From Bryobacterales bacterium (GTDB taxonomy: Bacteria; Acidobacteriota; Terriglobia; Bryobacterales; Bryobacteraceae), in NCBI GenBank assembly GCA_003163855.1, contig PLRJ01000087.1, positions 116,364-154,808 of the forward strand: a stretch of DNA of 38,445 bases, in the 5' to 3' direction. Both the position numbers and the translations under genes were made by a program. This document shows positions 23,264 through 33,900 of this stretch, piece by piece (positions within the stretch are counted from its first letter, which is position 1; each line of letters opens with the position of its first letter). The notes below the pieces were generated by a model. It did no database searches. It was not told the DNA's origin and saw nothing but the letters and a program-made list of their open reading frames with translations.

Positions 23264-24370
23264 CTACGCGGCGCCGTCCGGAAGCCCATGTTCGGCGCCG
23301 GATTTTATAGTGAAAATGAAGCTAGACCCGACTCCGACGGCCGATTCCACGCGGAGACTGCCGCCAATTCCTTCCACTATTTTTTTGCAAACAGCCAGAC
23401 CCAGACCGGTACCGCGAACAGCGGGATTCGCAAGGCGAACGAACGGCTGAAAGATGCGAGCCTGGTCTTCTGGCGAGATACCGAGCCCATTGTCTGTTAT
23501 CTTGACTGCTAAGTTTTGTCCAACCCGCTCGGCAGTGACATGAATTTCGATGGGTCGTGTACTGCGGAATTTGATGGCGTTGCTCAGCAGGTTCTGGAAC
23601 AGGCGGACAATTTGTATTTCGTTGCTCCGAACAGTTGGCAATTGACCGACAATCACGTGTGCGTGGCTGCCCTCAATCTCCGTGCTTAAGTTTTGTATTG
23701 CTTGCGCTGTTGCACGCTGCAGGTCGACGTCCTGAGTAGGCTCGTGCGCCCCCGTTCGGGCGTAGGAAAGCAGGCTGTCAATTAAAGCAAACATACGCGC
23801 GGTTCCCTCTCGAACAAAGCCGACCATTTGCGTGGTCTCAGCATTCATCAGGGTATTTTTGAAAAGGATTTGGGTGTACAAAGAAATGGCTCGGAGTGGT
23901 TCACGCAAATCGTGTGCAGCCATGTACGCGAACTCTTCCAGGCGCAAGTTGGACAGGGTGAGTGCCTCCAGCCGTTCAGCTTCGGCGGTTCTTCTGGAAT
24001 GGATATCTCGCTGGTACAAAACCAGCGCCGGCACTTCCGCGTCAAGATACTGAGCAGTGATGGTGCAATCCACCCAGCGGTAATTGCCCTCAGCATCGCG
24101 AATCCGGCCTTCCCAGCGCGCTCGACTCAGCGGATTGGAACCCACCTCACGCATAGCTCCAACGAATTGAGTACGATCGCCGGCATGTATGAATTCCAGA
24201 TAATTCTCGCCGTCTCCAATAGTCTGCTCGAATCCACAAGCGTCCTTCGACTGGAGTGTACTTACGATGAGCCCCTGCTCGTTTAAGATGATGACTGTCT
24301 CGGGACTGTTTTCCAGGACAGATCGCAACCAGACAGACGATGATCCTGCTGCTGTTGATGCCAATTGCAC
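23264..24370 (-). CDS. Soluble PAS-domain sensor histidine kinase
   Basis: 368 residues from GTG 24370, preceded by GGAAGG at 8 nt. An N-terminal PAS domain (about 12-125, with a PAC-like segment WEGRIRDAEGNYRWVDCTITA) is followed by a HisKA dimerisation helix with the phospho-accepting His153 in AYMAAHDLREPLR, then a HATPase domain with N-box LLSNAIKF (Asn264), G1 box DNGLGIS (Asp293) and GTGLGLAVCKKI. The AAHDLREPLR motif is the phytochrome-like HisKA type. No membrane segment, so it senses a cytoplasmic signal. No response regulator is encoded next to it (orphan kinase). Divergent from the ADOP permease gene. Confidence 0.9.
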   Translation of the reverse strand: MQLASTAAGSSSVWLRSVLENSPETVIILNEQGLIVSTLQSKDACGFEQTIGDGENYLEFIHAGDRTQFVGAMREVGSNPLSRARWEGRIRDAEGNYRWVDCTITAQYLDAEVPALVLYQRDIHSRRTAEAERLEALTLSNLRLEEFAYMAAHDLREPLRAISLYTQILFKNTLMNAETTQMVGFVREGTARMFALIDSLLSYARTGAHEPTQDVDLQRATAQAIQNLSTEIEGSHAHVIVGQLPTVRSNEIQIVRLFQNLLSNAIKFRSTRPIEIHVTAERVGQNLAVKITDNGLGISPEDQARIFQPFVRLANPAVRGTGLGLAVCKKIVEGIGGSLRVESAVGVGSSFIFTIKSGAEHGLPDGAA

Positions 24371-24518
24371 AACTAAAGCCTTCCTTATTTGGGTTAGGCG
24401 ATTTTAGGATGCACATTCATGGCCTTTCCCTTACGTGCCTGGAAGTATCCGGAAAGCCTACTCCTGTGGCTGTTTGGGCCGGACGAGGGAAGCGAAAAGT
24501 TTCTAAAATATTACCCAT

Positions 24519-24536
24519 TTGACCAAATGTGGTCAA
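24519..24536. promoter_or_regulatory. Perfect palindrome upstream of the ADOP permease gene
   Basis: TTGACCA-AATG-TGGTCAA has 7-bp exact inverted arms and a 4-bp centre, the size of a dimeric repressor site. It lies in the 285-bp region between the divergent histidine kinase (start 24370) and the ADOP gene (start 24656), 120 bp from the latter. Nothing else was recognised in 24371-24655. Confidence 0.5.
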
Positions 24537-24655
24537 TTCCGGAGGGATAGGTCAGTGCAGTTTGTAACTAATCCAAGTTTGCGGAGTATTGCAACTGAGA
24601 AGTGAGCGGACTTTGCTAACTGCATGTTGGCGGCGACAGTCAAAGGGAGACGAAA

Positions 24656-27220
24656 ATGGCGGATTTCAAGGAAGCGCTTCGGCAGCTTAAAAAGGCACCC
24701 GGATTTACAACCACTGCGGTGATTACACTCGCCCTAGGTATTGGCGCCACCACGGCAATCTTCACGCTGGTTCACCAGGTGATGCTGAAGTCTCTGCCGG
24801 TCGTCAAGCCCGAAGAACTGTGGCGGGTGGGCGACAAAATCCGTTGCTGCAACTGGGGCGGGTACACGCAGGACAATGATGGAGATTTTTCGCTCTTCTC
24901 CTACGAAGCCTACAAGAATTTGCGCGACCACACACCCGAGTTTGTGGAACTGGCAGCGCTGCAAGCCGGCAATGAAGCACTTGGGGTGCGACGCGCAGGA
25001 TCGCAGGGACCAGTGGATACGCGCAATGGCGAGTTCGTCTCTGGAAATTTCTTCCGGACGCTTGGAGTCCAGCCCTGGACCGGCCGTTTGATGAGCGACG
25101 CCGACGATCAGCCCGGCGCGACTCCCGTGGCGGTCATGAGCTATCACATCTGGAGTGATAAATACGGCTCCGATCCTTCGGTTGTGGGTGCAAGTTATCA
25201 GATCAACGGCCACGCCTTTGCGGTAATCGGCGTCGCAGCGCCGGGCTTTTACGGGGCCAAGCTGGACGGCTATGGCATGCCCGATTTCTGGATACCGGTA
25301 AACACTGAACCGATGCTGGATGGCGAAGCCCAGCGTCTGAAACGGTCCAATGAAAACTGGCTTGATATCGTCGGACGGGTGCGCCCCGGCACGAATCCCA
25401 AGTCACTGGAAGCCGAGTTGCGGGTCGAGTTTCATAACTGGCTGGCGAGCCACGTACCCGACATGGAGCCAGGCGAAAGGCAGACCTGGCGTCAGCAGAC
25501 GCTGCATCTGATTCCCGGCGGCGCGGGTGTGGCGGCCATGCGCGATCAATATGAAGAAGGCCTAAAACTGCTGCTGATCGCAGCCGGCTGTGTGCTGCTT
25601 GTCGCGTGCGGGAATCTTGCCAATCTTATGCTTGCGCGCGGCTTGAAGGATCGCTCGCAAACATCTCTGCGGGTGGCGCTTGGTGCGTCGCGGGGGCGGC
25701 TGGTGCGCAGAGCGCTGGTTGAATCCACGCTGCTTGCCGTTGCCGGCGGCATTCTCGGAATAGGAATTGCGTATGGGGGCAGCAAGCTGATTCTCTATCT
25801 GGCATTTCAAAACAGCGCGGGTCCGGCGAATTATGTTCCAGTGGATGCGTCGCCCTCCTGGCCCGTTCTGCTGTTTATGCTCGGCGTCTCGGTGCTGACT
25901 GGAATCCTATTCGGTCTGGCTCCTGCCTGGATGACGTCGCATGTCGATCCGGTTGAAGCATTGCGGGGCAGCAACCGATCGGTGCGCGGCGGCGGATCTA
26001 TCGCGCAGAAATCGCTGGTTATCGCGCAAGCTGCTATGTCGCTTGTGCTGCTGTCCGCGGCTGCACTGCTAGGTCAAAGTCTGCGCAACCTGGAGCACCA
26101 GAATTTTGGTTTCGAAACGAAAGACCGTTATCTTGTTTCCATCAATCCGACGCTCGGCAACTATAAGCCAGAGCAAATGGAACCCTTCTTCCGCCGCGTC
26201 GACGAGCGCCTGATGGCCGTACCCGGAGTGCGCATGGTGGCTCCCGCGCTTTACGCGCCTATGAGCGGCGATAGCTGGAATGAGGGCATTCGCATCGCTG
26301 GGCGTCCGGAACCCGCGCCCAAGGAGCAAATCGGCGCCGGCTGGGCACGCGTCATGCCCGGCTTTTTTGAAACGCTCGGCTCAAAGATTGTGCAGGGCCG
26401 ATCTATCGAAGAGCAGGACAACGCCAGCACGCGCGCGGTCGCCGTCGTCAACGAGTCTTTCGTCAGGCATTTCTTTAAGAACCAGAACCCCATCGGCCAG
26501 CACTTTGGCATGAACCGCATTAAGTACGCGGACAAATTCGAGATTGTGGGTGTTGTGCGTGACATTCGCTACATGACTTATGGTTACAAGGACCCAGTCC
26601 GTCCGATGTTCTGGCTGCCCGAGACGCAAAGCACCAAATACGACGATCCGGAATTCAACACCGCGGACCTTTTCTCTCATTTCCTAAATAACATTGTTAT
26701 CTGGGCACCCGGCCACTCGCCCGCTCTAGAAACAGAGGTTCGGAAAGCAATTGCCGCCGTCGATCCCAGTCTGGTGGTTTACGGAGTGGTTCCCTACTCG
26801 AAAATTCTTGAGGGCGATTTTCAACAGGCGAACATGATCGCCACTCTCACCATGCTGTTCGGCGCGCTCGGGCTTGTTCTTGCCGCAGTTGGATTGTACG
26901 GGGTCATGGCCTACACGGTGGAACAGCGCACCAGCGAGATCGGCGTGCGGATGGCGCTTGGGGCGGACCGCGCCGACGTAGTCCGCATGGTGCTGCGCGG
27001 CGCATTCCTTCAGGTTGGCATCGGACTTGGACTTGGTATCCCGCTCGCCATCTTCGCGGGACATTTAATGACGAGCCAGCTGTTCGGGGTTTCGCCATGG
27101 GATCCGCTGATGCTGACCATTGCTACGTTCTTGCTATGCGCCGCGGCGTTGCTGGCATCCTGGATCCCAGCGGCGCGCGCGGCAACAGTTGAGCCTATGG
27201 TTGCGCTGCGTACTGAATAG
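24656..27220 (+). CDS. ADOP-type ABC transporter permease (acidobacterial duplicated orphan permease, MacB/FtsX-like)
   Basis: 854 residues, standard for ADOP proteins. N-terminus LRQLKKAPGFTTTAVITLALGIGATTAIFTLVH is the hallmark of TIGR03434 (first membrane helix after a basic cytoplasmic patch). A large periplasmic MacB-like domain follows, then the first FtsX core (LLLIAAGCVLLVACGNLANLMLARGLKDRSQTSLRVALGASRGRLVRR), a second periplasmic domain and a second FtsX core (EIGVRMALGADRADVVRMV...) ending WIPAARAATVEPMVALRTE. The gene has no ABC ATPase next to it, as is usual for this family. It probably works in export of a peptide or lipid, or in mechanotransmission, with an ATPase encoded elsewhere. 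ATG has AAGGGAG upstream. Confidence 0.93.
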   Translation: MADFKEALRQLKKAPGFTTTAVITLALGIGATTAIFTLVHQVMLKSLPVVKPEELWRVGDKIRCCNWGGYTQDNDGDFSLFSYEAYKNLRDHTPEFVELAALQAGNEALGVRRAGSQGPVDTRNGEFVSGNFFRTLGVQPWTGRLMSDADDQPGATPVAVMSYHIWSDKYGSDPSVVGASYQINGHAFAVIGVAAPGFYGAKLDGYGMPDFWIPVNTEPMLDGEAQRLKRSNENWLDIVGRVRPGTNPKSLEAELRVEFHNWLASHVPDMEPGERQTWRQQTLHLIPGGAGVAAMRDQYEEGLKLLLIAAGCVLLVACGNLANLMLARGLKDRSQTSLRVALGASRGRLVRRALVESTLLAVAGGILGIGIAYGGSKLILYLAFQNSAGPANYVPVDASPSWPVLLFMLGVSVLTGILFGLAPAWMTSHVDPVEALRGSNRSVRGGGSIAQKSLVIAQAAMSLVLLSAAALLGQSLRNLEHQNFGFETKDRYLVSINPTLGNYKPEQMEPFFRRVDERLMAVPGVRMVAPALYAPMSGDSWNEGIRIAGRPEPAPKEQIGAGWARVMPGFFETLGSKIVQGRSIEEQDNASTRAVAVVNESFVRHFFKNQNPIGQHFGMNRIKYADKFEIVGVVRDIRYMTYGYKDPVRPMFWLPETQSTKYDDPEFNTADLFSHFLNNIVIWAPGHSPALETEVRKAIAAVDPSLVVYGVVPYSKILEGDFQQANMIATLTMLFGALGLVLAAVGLYGVMAYTVEQRTSEIGVRMALGADRADVVRMVLRGAFLQVGIGLGLGIPLAIFAGHLMTSQLFGVSPWDPLMLTIATFLLCAAALLASWIPAARAATVEPMVALRTE

Positions 27221-27347
27221 CCTTGGTCTAAGATGCCGGCGCTCTTTAAGCTCAAACCTTCGTGTACCGGCGCCCCGGCGTTCGGGACGAATGTTATAAA
27301 CTTGGGCGCCCGGAGTTACCACTCGGCGGCTGGGGGATGAAGTCAGT

Positions 27348-29081
27348 TTGGCACCCATCAAGATCGGTCTTAGCATGGCAGGGGCAATCTCGGCCGGCGC
27401 CTATACCGCCGGGGTTCTCGACTTCCTGACAGAAGCTCTGGATGAGTGGGAAAAGGCCAAGGCCGGCAAACAGGCCGTTCCCATGCATGACGTCAGCATA
27501 GAGGTGTTGTCGGGCGCGTCTGCCGGAGGTATGTGTGCCGCTATCTCTGCCGTCATGTTGAATCAAGAATTCGAGCACATTCACGATACGACTAAGACCG
27601 GAACAACGAATGTGTTCTATGAGAGCTGGGTGAATCGCATTGACATTTCCGAGTTGCTGAAGACCGACGACCTGGTGAAGAATTCTCAACTCAGTTCACT
27701 GCTGGATTCGACCATCATCGGCAAGATAGCTGAAGTAGCGCTGACGCCCGGGACATTGAAGCGGCGCCGCTATATGTCGGCGGATTTGCGGCTCTACTTG
27801 TCACTCACAAATCTTCGCGGCACACCGTACTCGCTGAACGGCACATCTCCCGGATCGGTCGAAGAGACGACTTTCTTCTACGGTGACAGGATTCGCTTTC
27901 AAACCAAGCTGGAGGAGTCGGAAGACGAGCCCGATCTGAACACCCATGTTCTGGATTTTTCAAATAAGAGCGCGTTGTCGTGGGAAACGCTGCGAAAGGC
28001 CGCCATGGCCACTGGCGCGTTCCCAATTTTCCTGGCACCACGAGTATTATCACGGAATCTTGGTGAGTACACGCCGCCAATGTGGGAATCGGTTACGGCA
28101 GCAGCCACCGGTAATCCTCCGCCCATCAGCCCAAGCTTTCCTAACGATACTCCAGATCCGCTATTGACGTTGAATGTTGACGGCGGAGTGACGAATAACG
28201 ATCCGTTCATCTATGCGCACGATTATCTGGCGCGATTGGATCCACCGATGGAGAAGAACCGGATGACGGTGCCGGCGAAGGACGTGGATCGTCTGGTCAT
28301 CAACATAGCGCCTTTCCCGACGAAGAGCGCCTTTGACGTGACGGACGGCGCAGTGAAGGCCCCGGACGTCTTCTCCCTTGTCGGCAAGCTGATCGCAGCC
28401 CTGATTTCTCAGTCGAGGTTTTTCGGTGAGGGTCTTACGAAGATTATGAACGGCCCTACGTTCGACCTTTATGTGATCGCGCCCTCGGATGAGGATTTAG
28501 TCGATCGCTGCAAGGATAAGGATCCCGAAGATATTCCGCCGGCGCTTCAGTGTGCCACGCTTGGCGCATTCGGGGGGTTTTTTTATCGCGGATTCCGGGC
28601 GCACGATTACGCGCTGGGACGCAGGAACTGTCAGAGGTTTCTTCGCGAGTGGTTTGCGCTTCCCCAAGACAACGCTTTGATCGCTGGGGGACTTCCAGGT
28701 CCTGGCGAGGCCAGGAGCGGTATCATCCGGGAATTCGGCGTTTTGCCTCCGCCCCCTTACAAGAAGTCGTCGAGTCAGGCAACCGTGGCTATGGGCGCCA
28801 CAGAAGTTTCGAAGTGGATTCAAGTGATTCCGCTTTGCGGGACGGCCGCCGAAACGATTGAACCAGTGAAACGCGTTGTGATGACCGGCAAGATGCTAGA
28901 CGATATTGTCGATCTGATTTTGCAGAGGTTCAGGGCGGTGGTTGCTTTGGTCCTGTCCAACGTTCAGTCCAGGCGGCTGCGATGGTTTTTAAAAGTTGGA
29001 CAGCCTGTCATCCGATGGCTTGCGCGCTCGCCCCTGCGGGGGGTCTTGGTGAAAGGTTTGGGCGATTCCTATCGGGAGTGA
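27348..29081 (+). CDS. Patatin-like phospholipase
   Basis: 577 residues starting at TTG 27348; the only nearby ATG (27338) is out of frame, and a later ATG would remove the first beta strand. Catalytic Ser58 lies in SGASAGGM (GxSxG), Asp278 in NVDGGVTNNDP (DG motif), and a glycine-rich oxyanion loop GAISAGAYTAGVL precedes. These form the Ser-Asp dyad of patatin lipases. Long insertions and an extra C-terminal region of about 200 residues distinguish it from the minimal enzyme. No signal peptide. It probably hydrolyses phospholipid or lipid acyl esters at the inner membrane. Stop is only 7 bp from that of the convergent TPR gene. No cyclic-nucleotide synthase or other defence partner is adjacent. 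Confidence 0.88.
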   Translation: MAPIKIGLSMAGAISAGAYTAGVLDFLTEALDEWEKAKAGKQAVPMHDVSIEVLSGASAGGMCAAISAVMLNQEFEHIHDTTKTGTTNVFYESWVNRIDISELLKTDDLVKNSQLSSLLDSTIIGKIAEVALTPGTLKRRRYMSADLRLYLSLTNLRGTPYSLNGTSPGSVEETTFFYGDRIRFQTKLEESEDEPDLNTHVLDFSNKSALSWETLRKAAMATGAFPIFLAPRVLSRNLGEYTPPMWESVTAAATGNPPPISPSFPNDTPDPLLTLNVDGGVTNNDPFIYAHDYLARLDPPMEKNRMTVPAKDVDRLVINIAPFPTKSAFDVTDGAVKAPDVFSLVGKLIAALISQSRFFGEGLTKIMNGPTFDLYVIAPSDEDLVDRCKDKDPEDIPPALQCATLGAFGGFFYRGFRAHDYALGRRNCQRFLREWFALPQDNALIAGGLPGPGEARSGIIREFGVLPPPPYKKSSSQATVAMGATEVSKWIQVIPLCGTAAETIEPVKRVVMTGKMLDDIVDLILQRFRAVVALVLSNVQSRRLRWFLKVGQPVIRWLARSPLRGVLVKGLGDSYRE

Positions 29082-29088
29082 TTCCCAG

Positions 29089-30804
29089 CTAACGATGGGC
29101 TAAGAGCTCGTCCGGGCACAGGCTTTTGTAGGTTGGATCGAGCTGGGCCGCATGACAGTAGCGGCCGTTGGCTTCGTCGGGATTGCCCGCACGTGCGAAA
29201 GAGTCTCCCCATTTCTTGTACTGAGTGGCGAGCGTGCGTTTCCGGGGATTGATGCTCTTGGCAATTTTAGCGGGTTTGCTGCACTGTTTTACGACATTTT
29301 CCCAATCGCCATAGGCTGGTGCAAAACCCGGTTCCAGCTGGATTGTCCGTAGGAGTTCTTCCACACCTTTGTCAAAATTGTTCTCCGCCAGGTAAATGCG
29401 GGAGAGCTGGTAGTGAGACCTTGCAAAACCGGGATTCGCTTGGATGGAGGCTAAGTATTCGGTCTTCAGATCCGCGGTCTGCTGGGACGCGGCGAGAAGG
29501 CGAGCATGCCCGTAGTGGATGCGTGCGAGTAGCTGGTTCGCTAATCCGAGGTTGACCTGGTTGTATCCATCGTCACAAGCGGAATTTAGGCACAGCTGGG
29601 AATCGTTGGTGATGGCGCCCGCCAAGTCCATTGCCTTGCCGAAGTCCGCCCTGGCCGCATTCATGTTCTTTGCGCGCACCTCAATGAAACCGAGATTATT
29701 GAACGCGGCGGCTTTCACAAGTTGTGCTTCTAGACTGGAGGCGGTTACCGACTGATACTTTGCTTTAGCTTCGTCGAACTTCTTTTCGCGAAGCAAGAGA
29801 TTACCCCAATAGAGGAATGCCCAATCAACATCGTCGTCGGTGGCGCTGTGAACAGACTGTTTAGCCTGGCTGTAGAGCCTCTCTGCCTCCTCATAATTAC
29901 CTTTATGTTCCTGAATGGCTCCGAGGCAGAGATAAGCGTGCCCCGTCCGCTGAATGGCGTTGGCTCGCTCGTACATGCGAGCGGCACGGTCGTAATCGCC
30001 CAGACCGAAGTAGATGTTGCCTCGGGAGATCAGCCGCTGCAAACGAGATTCCTGGCTCTCGCCGGGCAGACTCCTGGTGGCAAGTCCATCCGCCGTCACA
30101 AGCGCCAGCTTCCGTACCACTTCTTCGGCGCCATTGGCGGGAAGCGTGTGGGTAATGGTGCGGGTTCGGCGAGACCACCAATGAAATCCGAGGAAGGACT
30201 GCGACGGCTCCGGGTACTCGATTTTGTAGCGGATCAAAACTGAAGTATTTTGAAGATCTGAATCCACGTCCGCAGAGCCATCCGATTCTCTGAGCGCGAC
30301 AATCTCACCGGCGATTCGGGTGGGGCGGCGGCCTACCGTCTCGCGGAGCAGATTAATGAGAGTCTCAAACGTATAAGTGGTGAAGGGCACGTTGACATCC
30401 GGGATGTCCGCCTGTTCAAAGGAGGAAACAACGTGTTTGCCGTCGACGTGATCGGCTATGTTCTCTATCTCGTCGACGTTGTAATTCACGGCAACGTCGT
30501 GTGGCTGATTAAAGCTAACGGTGGATTCATTGCCATGAATGAATTGAACCACGGCATTGCTGATGGCCTCGGAGGAGTAGCCGCGCTCTTCGTACTCCTC
30601 GGGCACGCTGAAGGGTCCGATAACAATTTTGTCGGTCGTGGAGAAGAAGAAGGCAACCACAGCCGCAACCACGCAGCCGAGCGCCACGAAACCAGCCGAA
30701 TGGGAGAGCAGATGTTTCCAAAACAGGAGAACACGGTCGTTCCAATCGCCGAAATTAAGATCCAGCTTCAGTTTCTCGGACTTTGCAGTATCGATCAGCA
30801 GCAT
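29089..30804 (-). CDS. Membrane-anchored TPR-repeat protein
   Basis: ATG 30804 is chosen (MLLIDTAKSEKLKLDL), with CGAGG 7 nt before it; a GTG nine codons earlier lacks a ribosome site. 571 residues. One transmembrane helix at about 32-54 (SAGFVALGCVVAAVVAFFF), then an uncharacterised region to about 260 (probably periplasmic), then five to six TPR units (NIYFGLGDYDRAARMYERANA, AYLCLGAIQEHKGNYEEAERLY, WGNLLLREKKFDEAKAKY, NNLGFIEVRAKNMNAARADF, SHYQLSRIYLAENNFDKGVEELL). TPRs mediate protein contacts. The middle region has no recognised domain. Function unknown; it converges on the patatin gene and diverges from the M14 peptidase gene. Confidence 0.82.
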   Translation of the reverse strand: MLLIDTAKSEKLKLDLNFGDWNDRVLLFWKHLLSHSAGFVALGCVVAAVVAFFFSTTDKIVIGPFSVPEEYEERGYSSEAISNAVVQFIHGNESTVSFNQPHDVAVNYNVDEIENIADHVDGKHVVSSFEQADIPDVNVPFTTYTFETLINLLRETVGRRPTRIAGEIVALRESDGSADVDSDLQNTSVLIRYKIEYPEPSQSFLGFHWWSRRTRTITHTLPANGAEEVVRKLALVTADGLATRSLPGESQESRLQRLISRGNIYFGLGDYDRAARMYERANAIQRTGHAYLCLGAIQEHKGNYEEAERLYSQAKQSVHSATDDDVDWAFLYWGNLLLREKKFDEAKAKYQSVTASSLEAQLVKAAAFNNLGFIEVRAKNMNAARADFGKAMDLAGAITNDSQLCLNSACDDGYNQVNLGLANQLLARIHYGHARLLAASQQTADLKTEYLASIQANPGFARSHYQLSRIYLAENNFDKGVEELLRTIQLEPGFAPAYGDWENVVKQCSKPAKIAKSINPRKRTLATQYKKWGDSFARAGNPDEANGRYCHAAQLDPTYKSLCPDELLAHR

Positions 30805-30906
30805 GGGCAAGCCTCGCCCCTCGATATGCACGTTACGGGCCGCACGGAAAACGCAACATCGTTCGACTGTTTAAGCACAAAAAGTGGAGCTTTTGGATAA
30901 AGCAGG

Positions 30907-30935
30907 TTAAGCAAAGGCGGTGAATGCCATATACT
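30907..30935 (+). promoter_or_regulatory. Possible sigma-70 promoter of the M14 peptidase gene
   Basis: TTAAGC (30907-30912), 17-bp spacer, TATACT (30930-30935). The start would fall near 30942, giving a very short leader before the ATG at 30949. The -10 matches 5 of 6, the -35 only 3 of 6. Confidence 0.35.
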
Positions 30936-30948
30936 GCTGAGATCTACC

Positions 30949-33900
30949 ATGAGAATTTCGCACATCGTTCTCGCTTCCATTCTGGCGTTCGTACCGCTTC
31001 TGGCAACGGCACAAAAGCCGCCCGCCAAGAAGGCGAGCGCAACCGCCGCACCTCAGAAAACAGACGAAGAATATACGAAGCTGATTAAGGAATACCTGCA
31101 GGATCCGCGCATTACAACGGAATTGGTGGATCATATGCCGGCTTCGGATACGGTGCCATCTCCGCTTAAATTCCTGGGACGCATTCCGGGCAAACCGGGC
31201 GAACTCACCTATGCGAAAGACATCGCGCGCTACTACGAGGCGTTGGCTAAAGCGTCGCCGCGGGCGAAGTTCTGGAAAATAGGAACGACGGAAGAGGGCC
31301 GCGACATTGTCATTCTGGCGATCGCCGACGAAGCCACTATCAAGCAACTGGACACGTACAAGGACATGCTGGCGAAGCTGGCCGATCCGCGCAAGACGAC
31401 TGAGGAAGAGGCACAGAAGCTGATCCACACCGCCAAGCCGATCTATTGGGCAATGAGCGGAGTGCATTCGCCGGAGACCGGCGGACCGGAGATGCTGATT
31501 GAACTGGCTTACCGGTTGATTGTGGAGGAAACTCCGTTTATCCAGGAAATACGGAATAACTCGATCACTTTTCTTACTCCGGTGGTGGAAGTGGATGGAC
31601 GTGAGAAGGAAGTGGATACCTGGTATTACGGCAAGAAAACCGGCAAGCCGCGGCCGCCGCTGATGTATTGGGGCAAGTATGTGCAGCACGACAACAACCG
31701 CGACGGCATGGGTCAGTACCTGGAACTGACGAAGACTCTGACAAGGACGTTTGTCGAGTGGCACCCGACAGTAGGACATGATTTACACGAAGCGCAATCG
31801 TATCTGTACATTTCAACCGGAACCGGGCCGTACAATAACTCGCTCGATCCCATTGCGGTGGATGAATGGTGGCTGCTGGGCGAGACTGAAGTTATGGAAA
31901 TGGCCAAGCGAGGCGTTCCCGGAGTCTGGACGTATGGCTTCTACGATGGCTGGGTTCCGAATTATCTGCTGTGGATACCGATGACCCACAATGCGTTTGG
32001 CCGCTTTTACGAAGTACAGAGTTACGGGCCGGATGTGACTGAGAATCTGCGTTTGCAGCCGACTGTCACAAGCCGTGAGTGGTACCGGCCGAATCCGCCG
32101 CTGCCTTCCATCAAGTGGGGGCCAAGGAATAACACCAACATTCAGGAATCTGCGCTGCTGATAGCAATGCACAAGGTGGCGGAGGACCATGAGTTGTACC
32201 TGCAGAATTATTACCTGAAAAATAAGCGGTCCGTTGAAAAAGGAAAGGAAGGACCGACATACGCGTGGCTGGTTCCGGCCGAGCAGAAACGGCGCATAGA
32301 TGCTACCGACCTGGTGAACGAATTGAGGCATCAGGGCATTGAGATTCATCGCGCCGATGCCGCCTTGAAAGCAGGTGAAGTAAGCGTGGCTCCAGGCGAC
32401 TATGTAATCCGCGGCGACCAACCCTACCGCACGCTGGTGGACATGTACATGAGTGTCCAGAATTATCCGCCGGCCAACCCTCGTCCTTACGACGATACAG
32501 GCTGGACCATGCAGTATATGCGCAACGTGAAAGTAACACCGGTGACGAGTAAGGCGATCCTGGATGGCAGAATGACGCTACTGACGGCGGATGCGAAGCC
32601 TGCCGGAGGTATCGAAGGAACAGATAGCACGCTGGTGATTGAACACACCACTGATAATGCGCTGATGGCCTTCCGCTTCAAGTACAAAGACGTGAAGATG
32701 ATGGCCGCCGAAGACGATTTCGAGCTGAATGGAAAGAAGATGCGAGCGGGCGCGTTCGTTATTCCGGATGCGGATAGAAGCAAGCTGGAGCCGACGCTGA
32801 AGGAGCTCGGCATTAAAGCGATTGCGGTGGCGAGCATGCCGCAAGTGAAGATGCACGAGTTAACAACGCCACGAATCGGTTATGTGCATACGTGGTCGCG
32901 CACGCAGGATGAGGGATGGGTACGGGCAGCGCTTGACTATTATGGCGTTCCCTACACGTACTTCGCCGACCAGAAGTTGCGTGACGGGCATTTACGCGAG
33001 AAGTACGACGTGATTATTTTCCCGCATACGGGAGCCAACCTCCAGCAGTCGATTACGGGCGTTCCCATGACGGGGACCGATCCCATTCCGTATAAGAAAT
33101 CGGACTTGACTCCGAACCTTGGATATTTAGACCAGAGCGACGACATAAGAGGAGGCATGGGGCTGGATGGCTTGGCGGAACTCGAGAAATTTGTGAAAGC
33201 TGGAGGGACGCTTATAACCGAGGGATCAACGGCCAGCATGGTGGCGGATGCCGGTATGGCATCGGGGGTGGCGGTGGAACATCCGGCTCAGTTCTTTGCG
33301 CGCGGATCGGTCATCCATGCGGTTATCTCGGACATGAAGAGCCCTATAACTTATGGCTACAGTGACAAAGATATGCCGGTCTACTTTAACCAGGATCCGG
33401 TGTTGAATGTGGCTGCGGCGGGAGCAGGATTTGGCTTTGGCGGAGGCGGCGGAGGTGGTGGCGGCTTAGCGGCAGCGTTGTCCGGTTTGCCCATCAACGG
33501 AGGCGCGGGACAGAATGTCACTCCCAACGCTGTACCGGTGCGAGTAGCTCCACTTCCGGGCAATGAAGCGATGCCTCCGGAGCCAGCGCTCGGCGGTTCG
33601 GGTCCGGTAAGCGGCGTAACTGCGACAGAAGGACGCGGGGGCCGTGGGGGCGCAGGTGGTGGCGGCGGCAGGGGCGGCGAGAACCAGCCACAGGCGCCAC
33701 GGCCGCGCGTGGTCATGCAGTTTCCGGCGAATCCCAATGACATGCTGCTGTCGGGAACCTTGGGCGGCGGCGAAGCAGTAGCTAACCGAGCTTTAGCGAT
33801 TGATATGCCGCTGGACAAAGGACACATCGTCATGTTCGCGCTTAGACCGTTCTGGAGATGGCAGACCCAGGGGACTTATTTCCTGGCGTTTAATGCGATA

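Noticed and set aside
27348..30804. Patatin plus TPR protein as a CBASS-like or other defence pair
   Set aside because: No cyclic-nucleotide synthase, ubiquitin-like or sensor gene is adjacent, and the two genes are convergent, not an operon.
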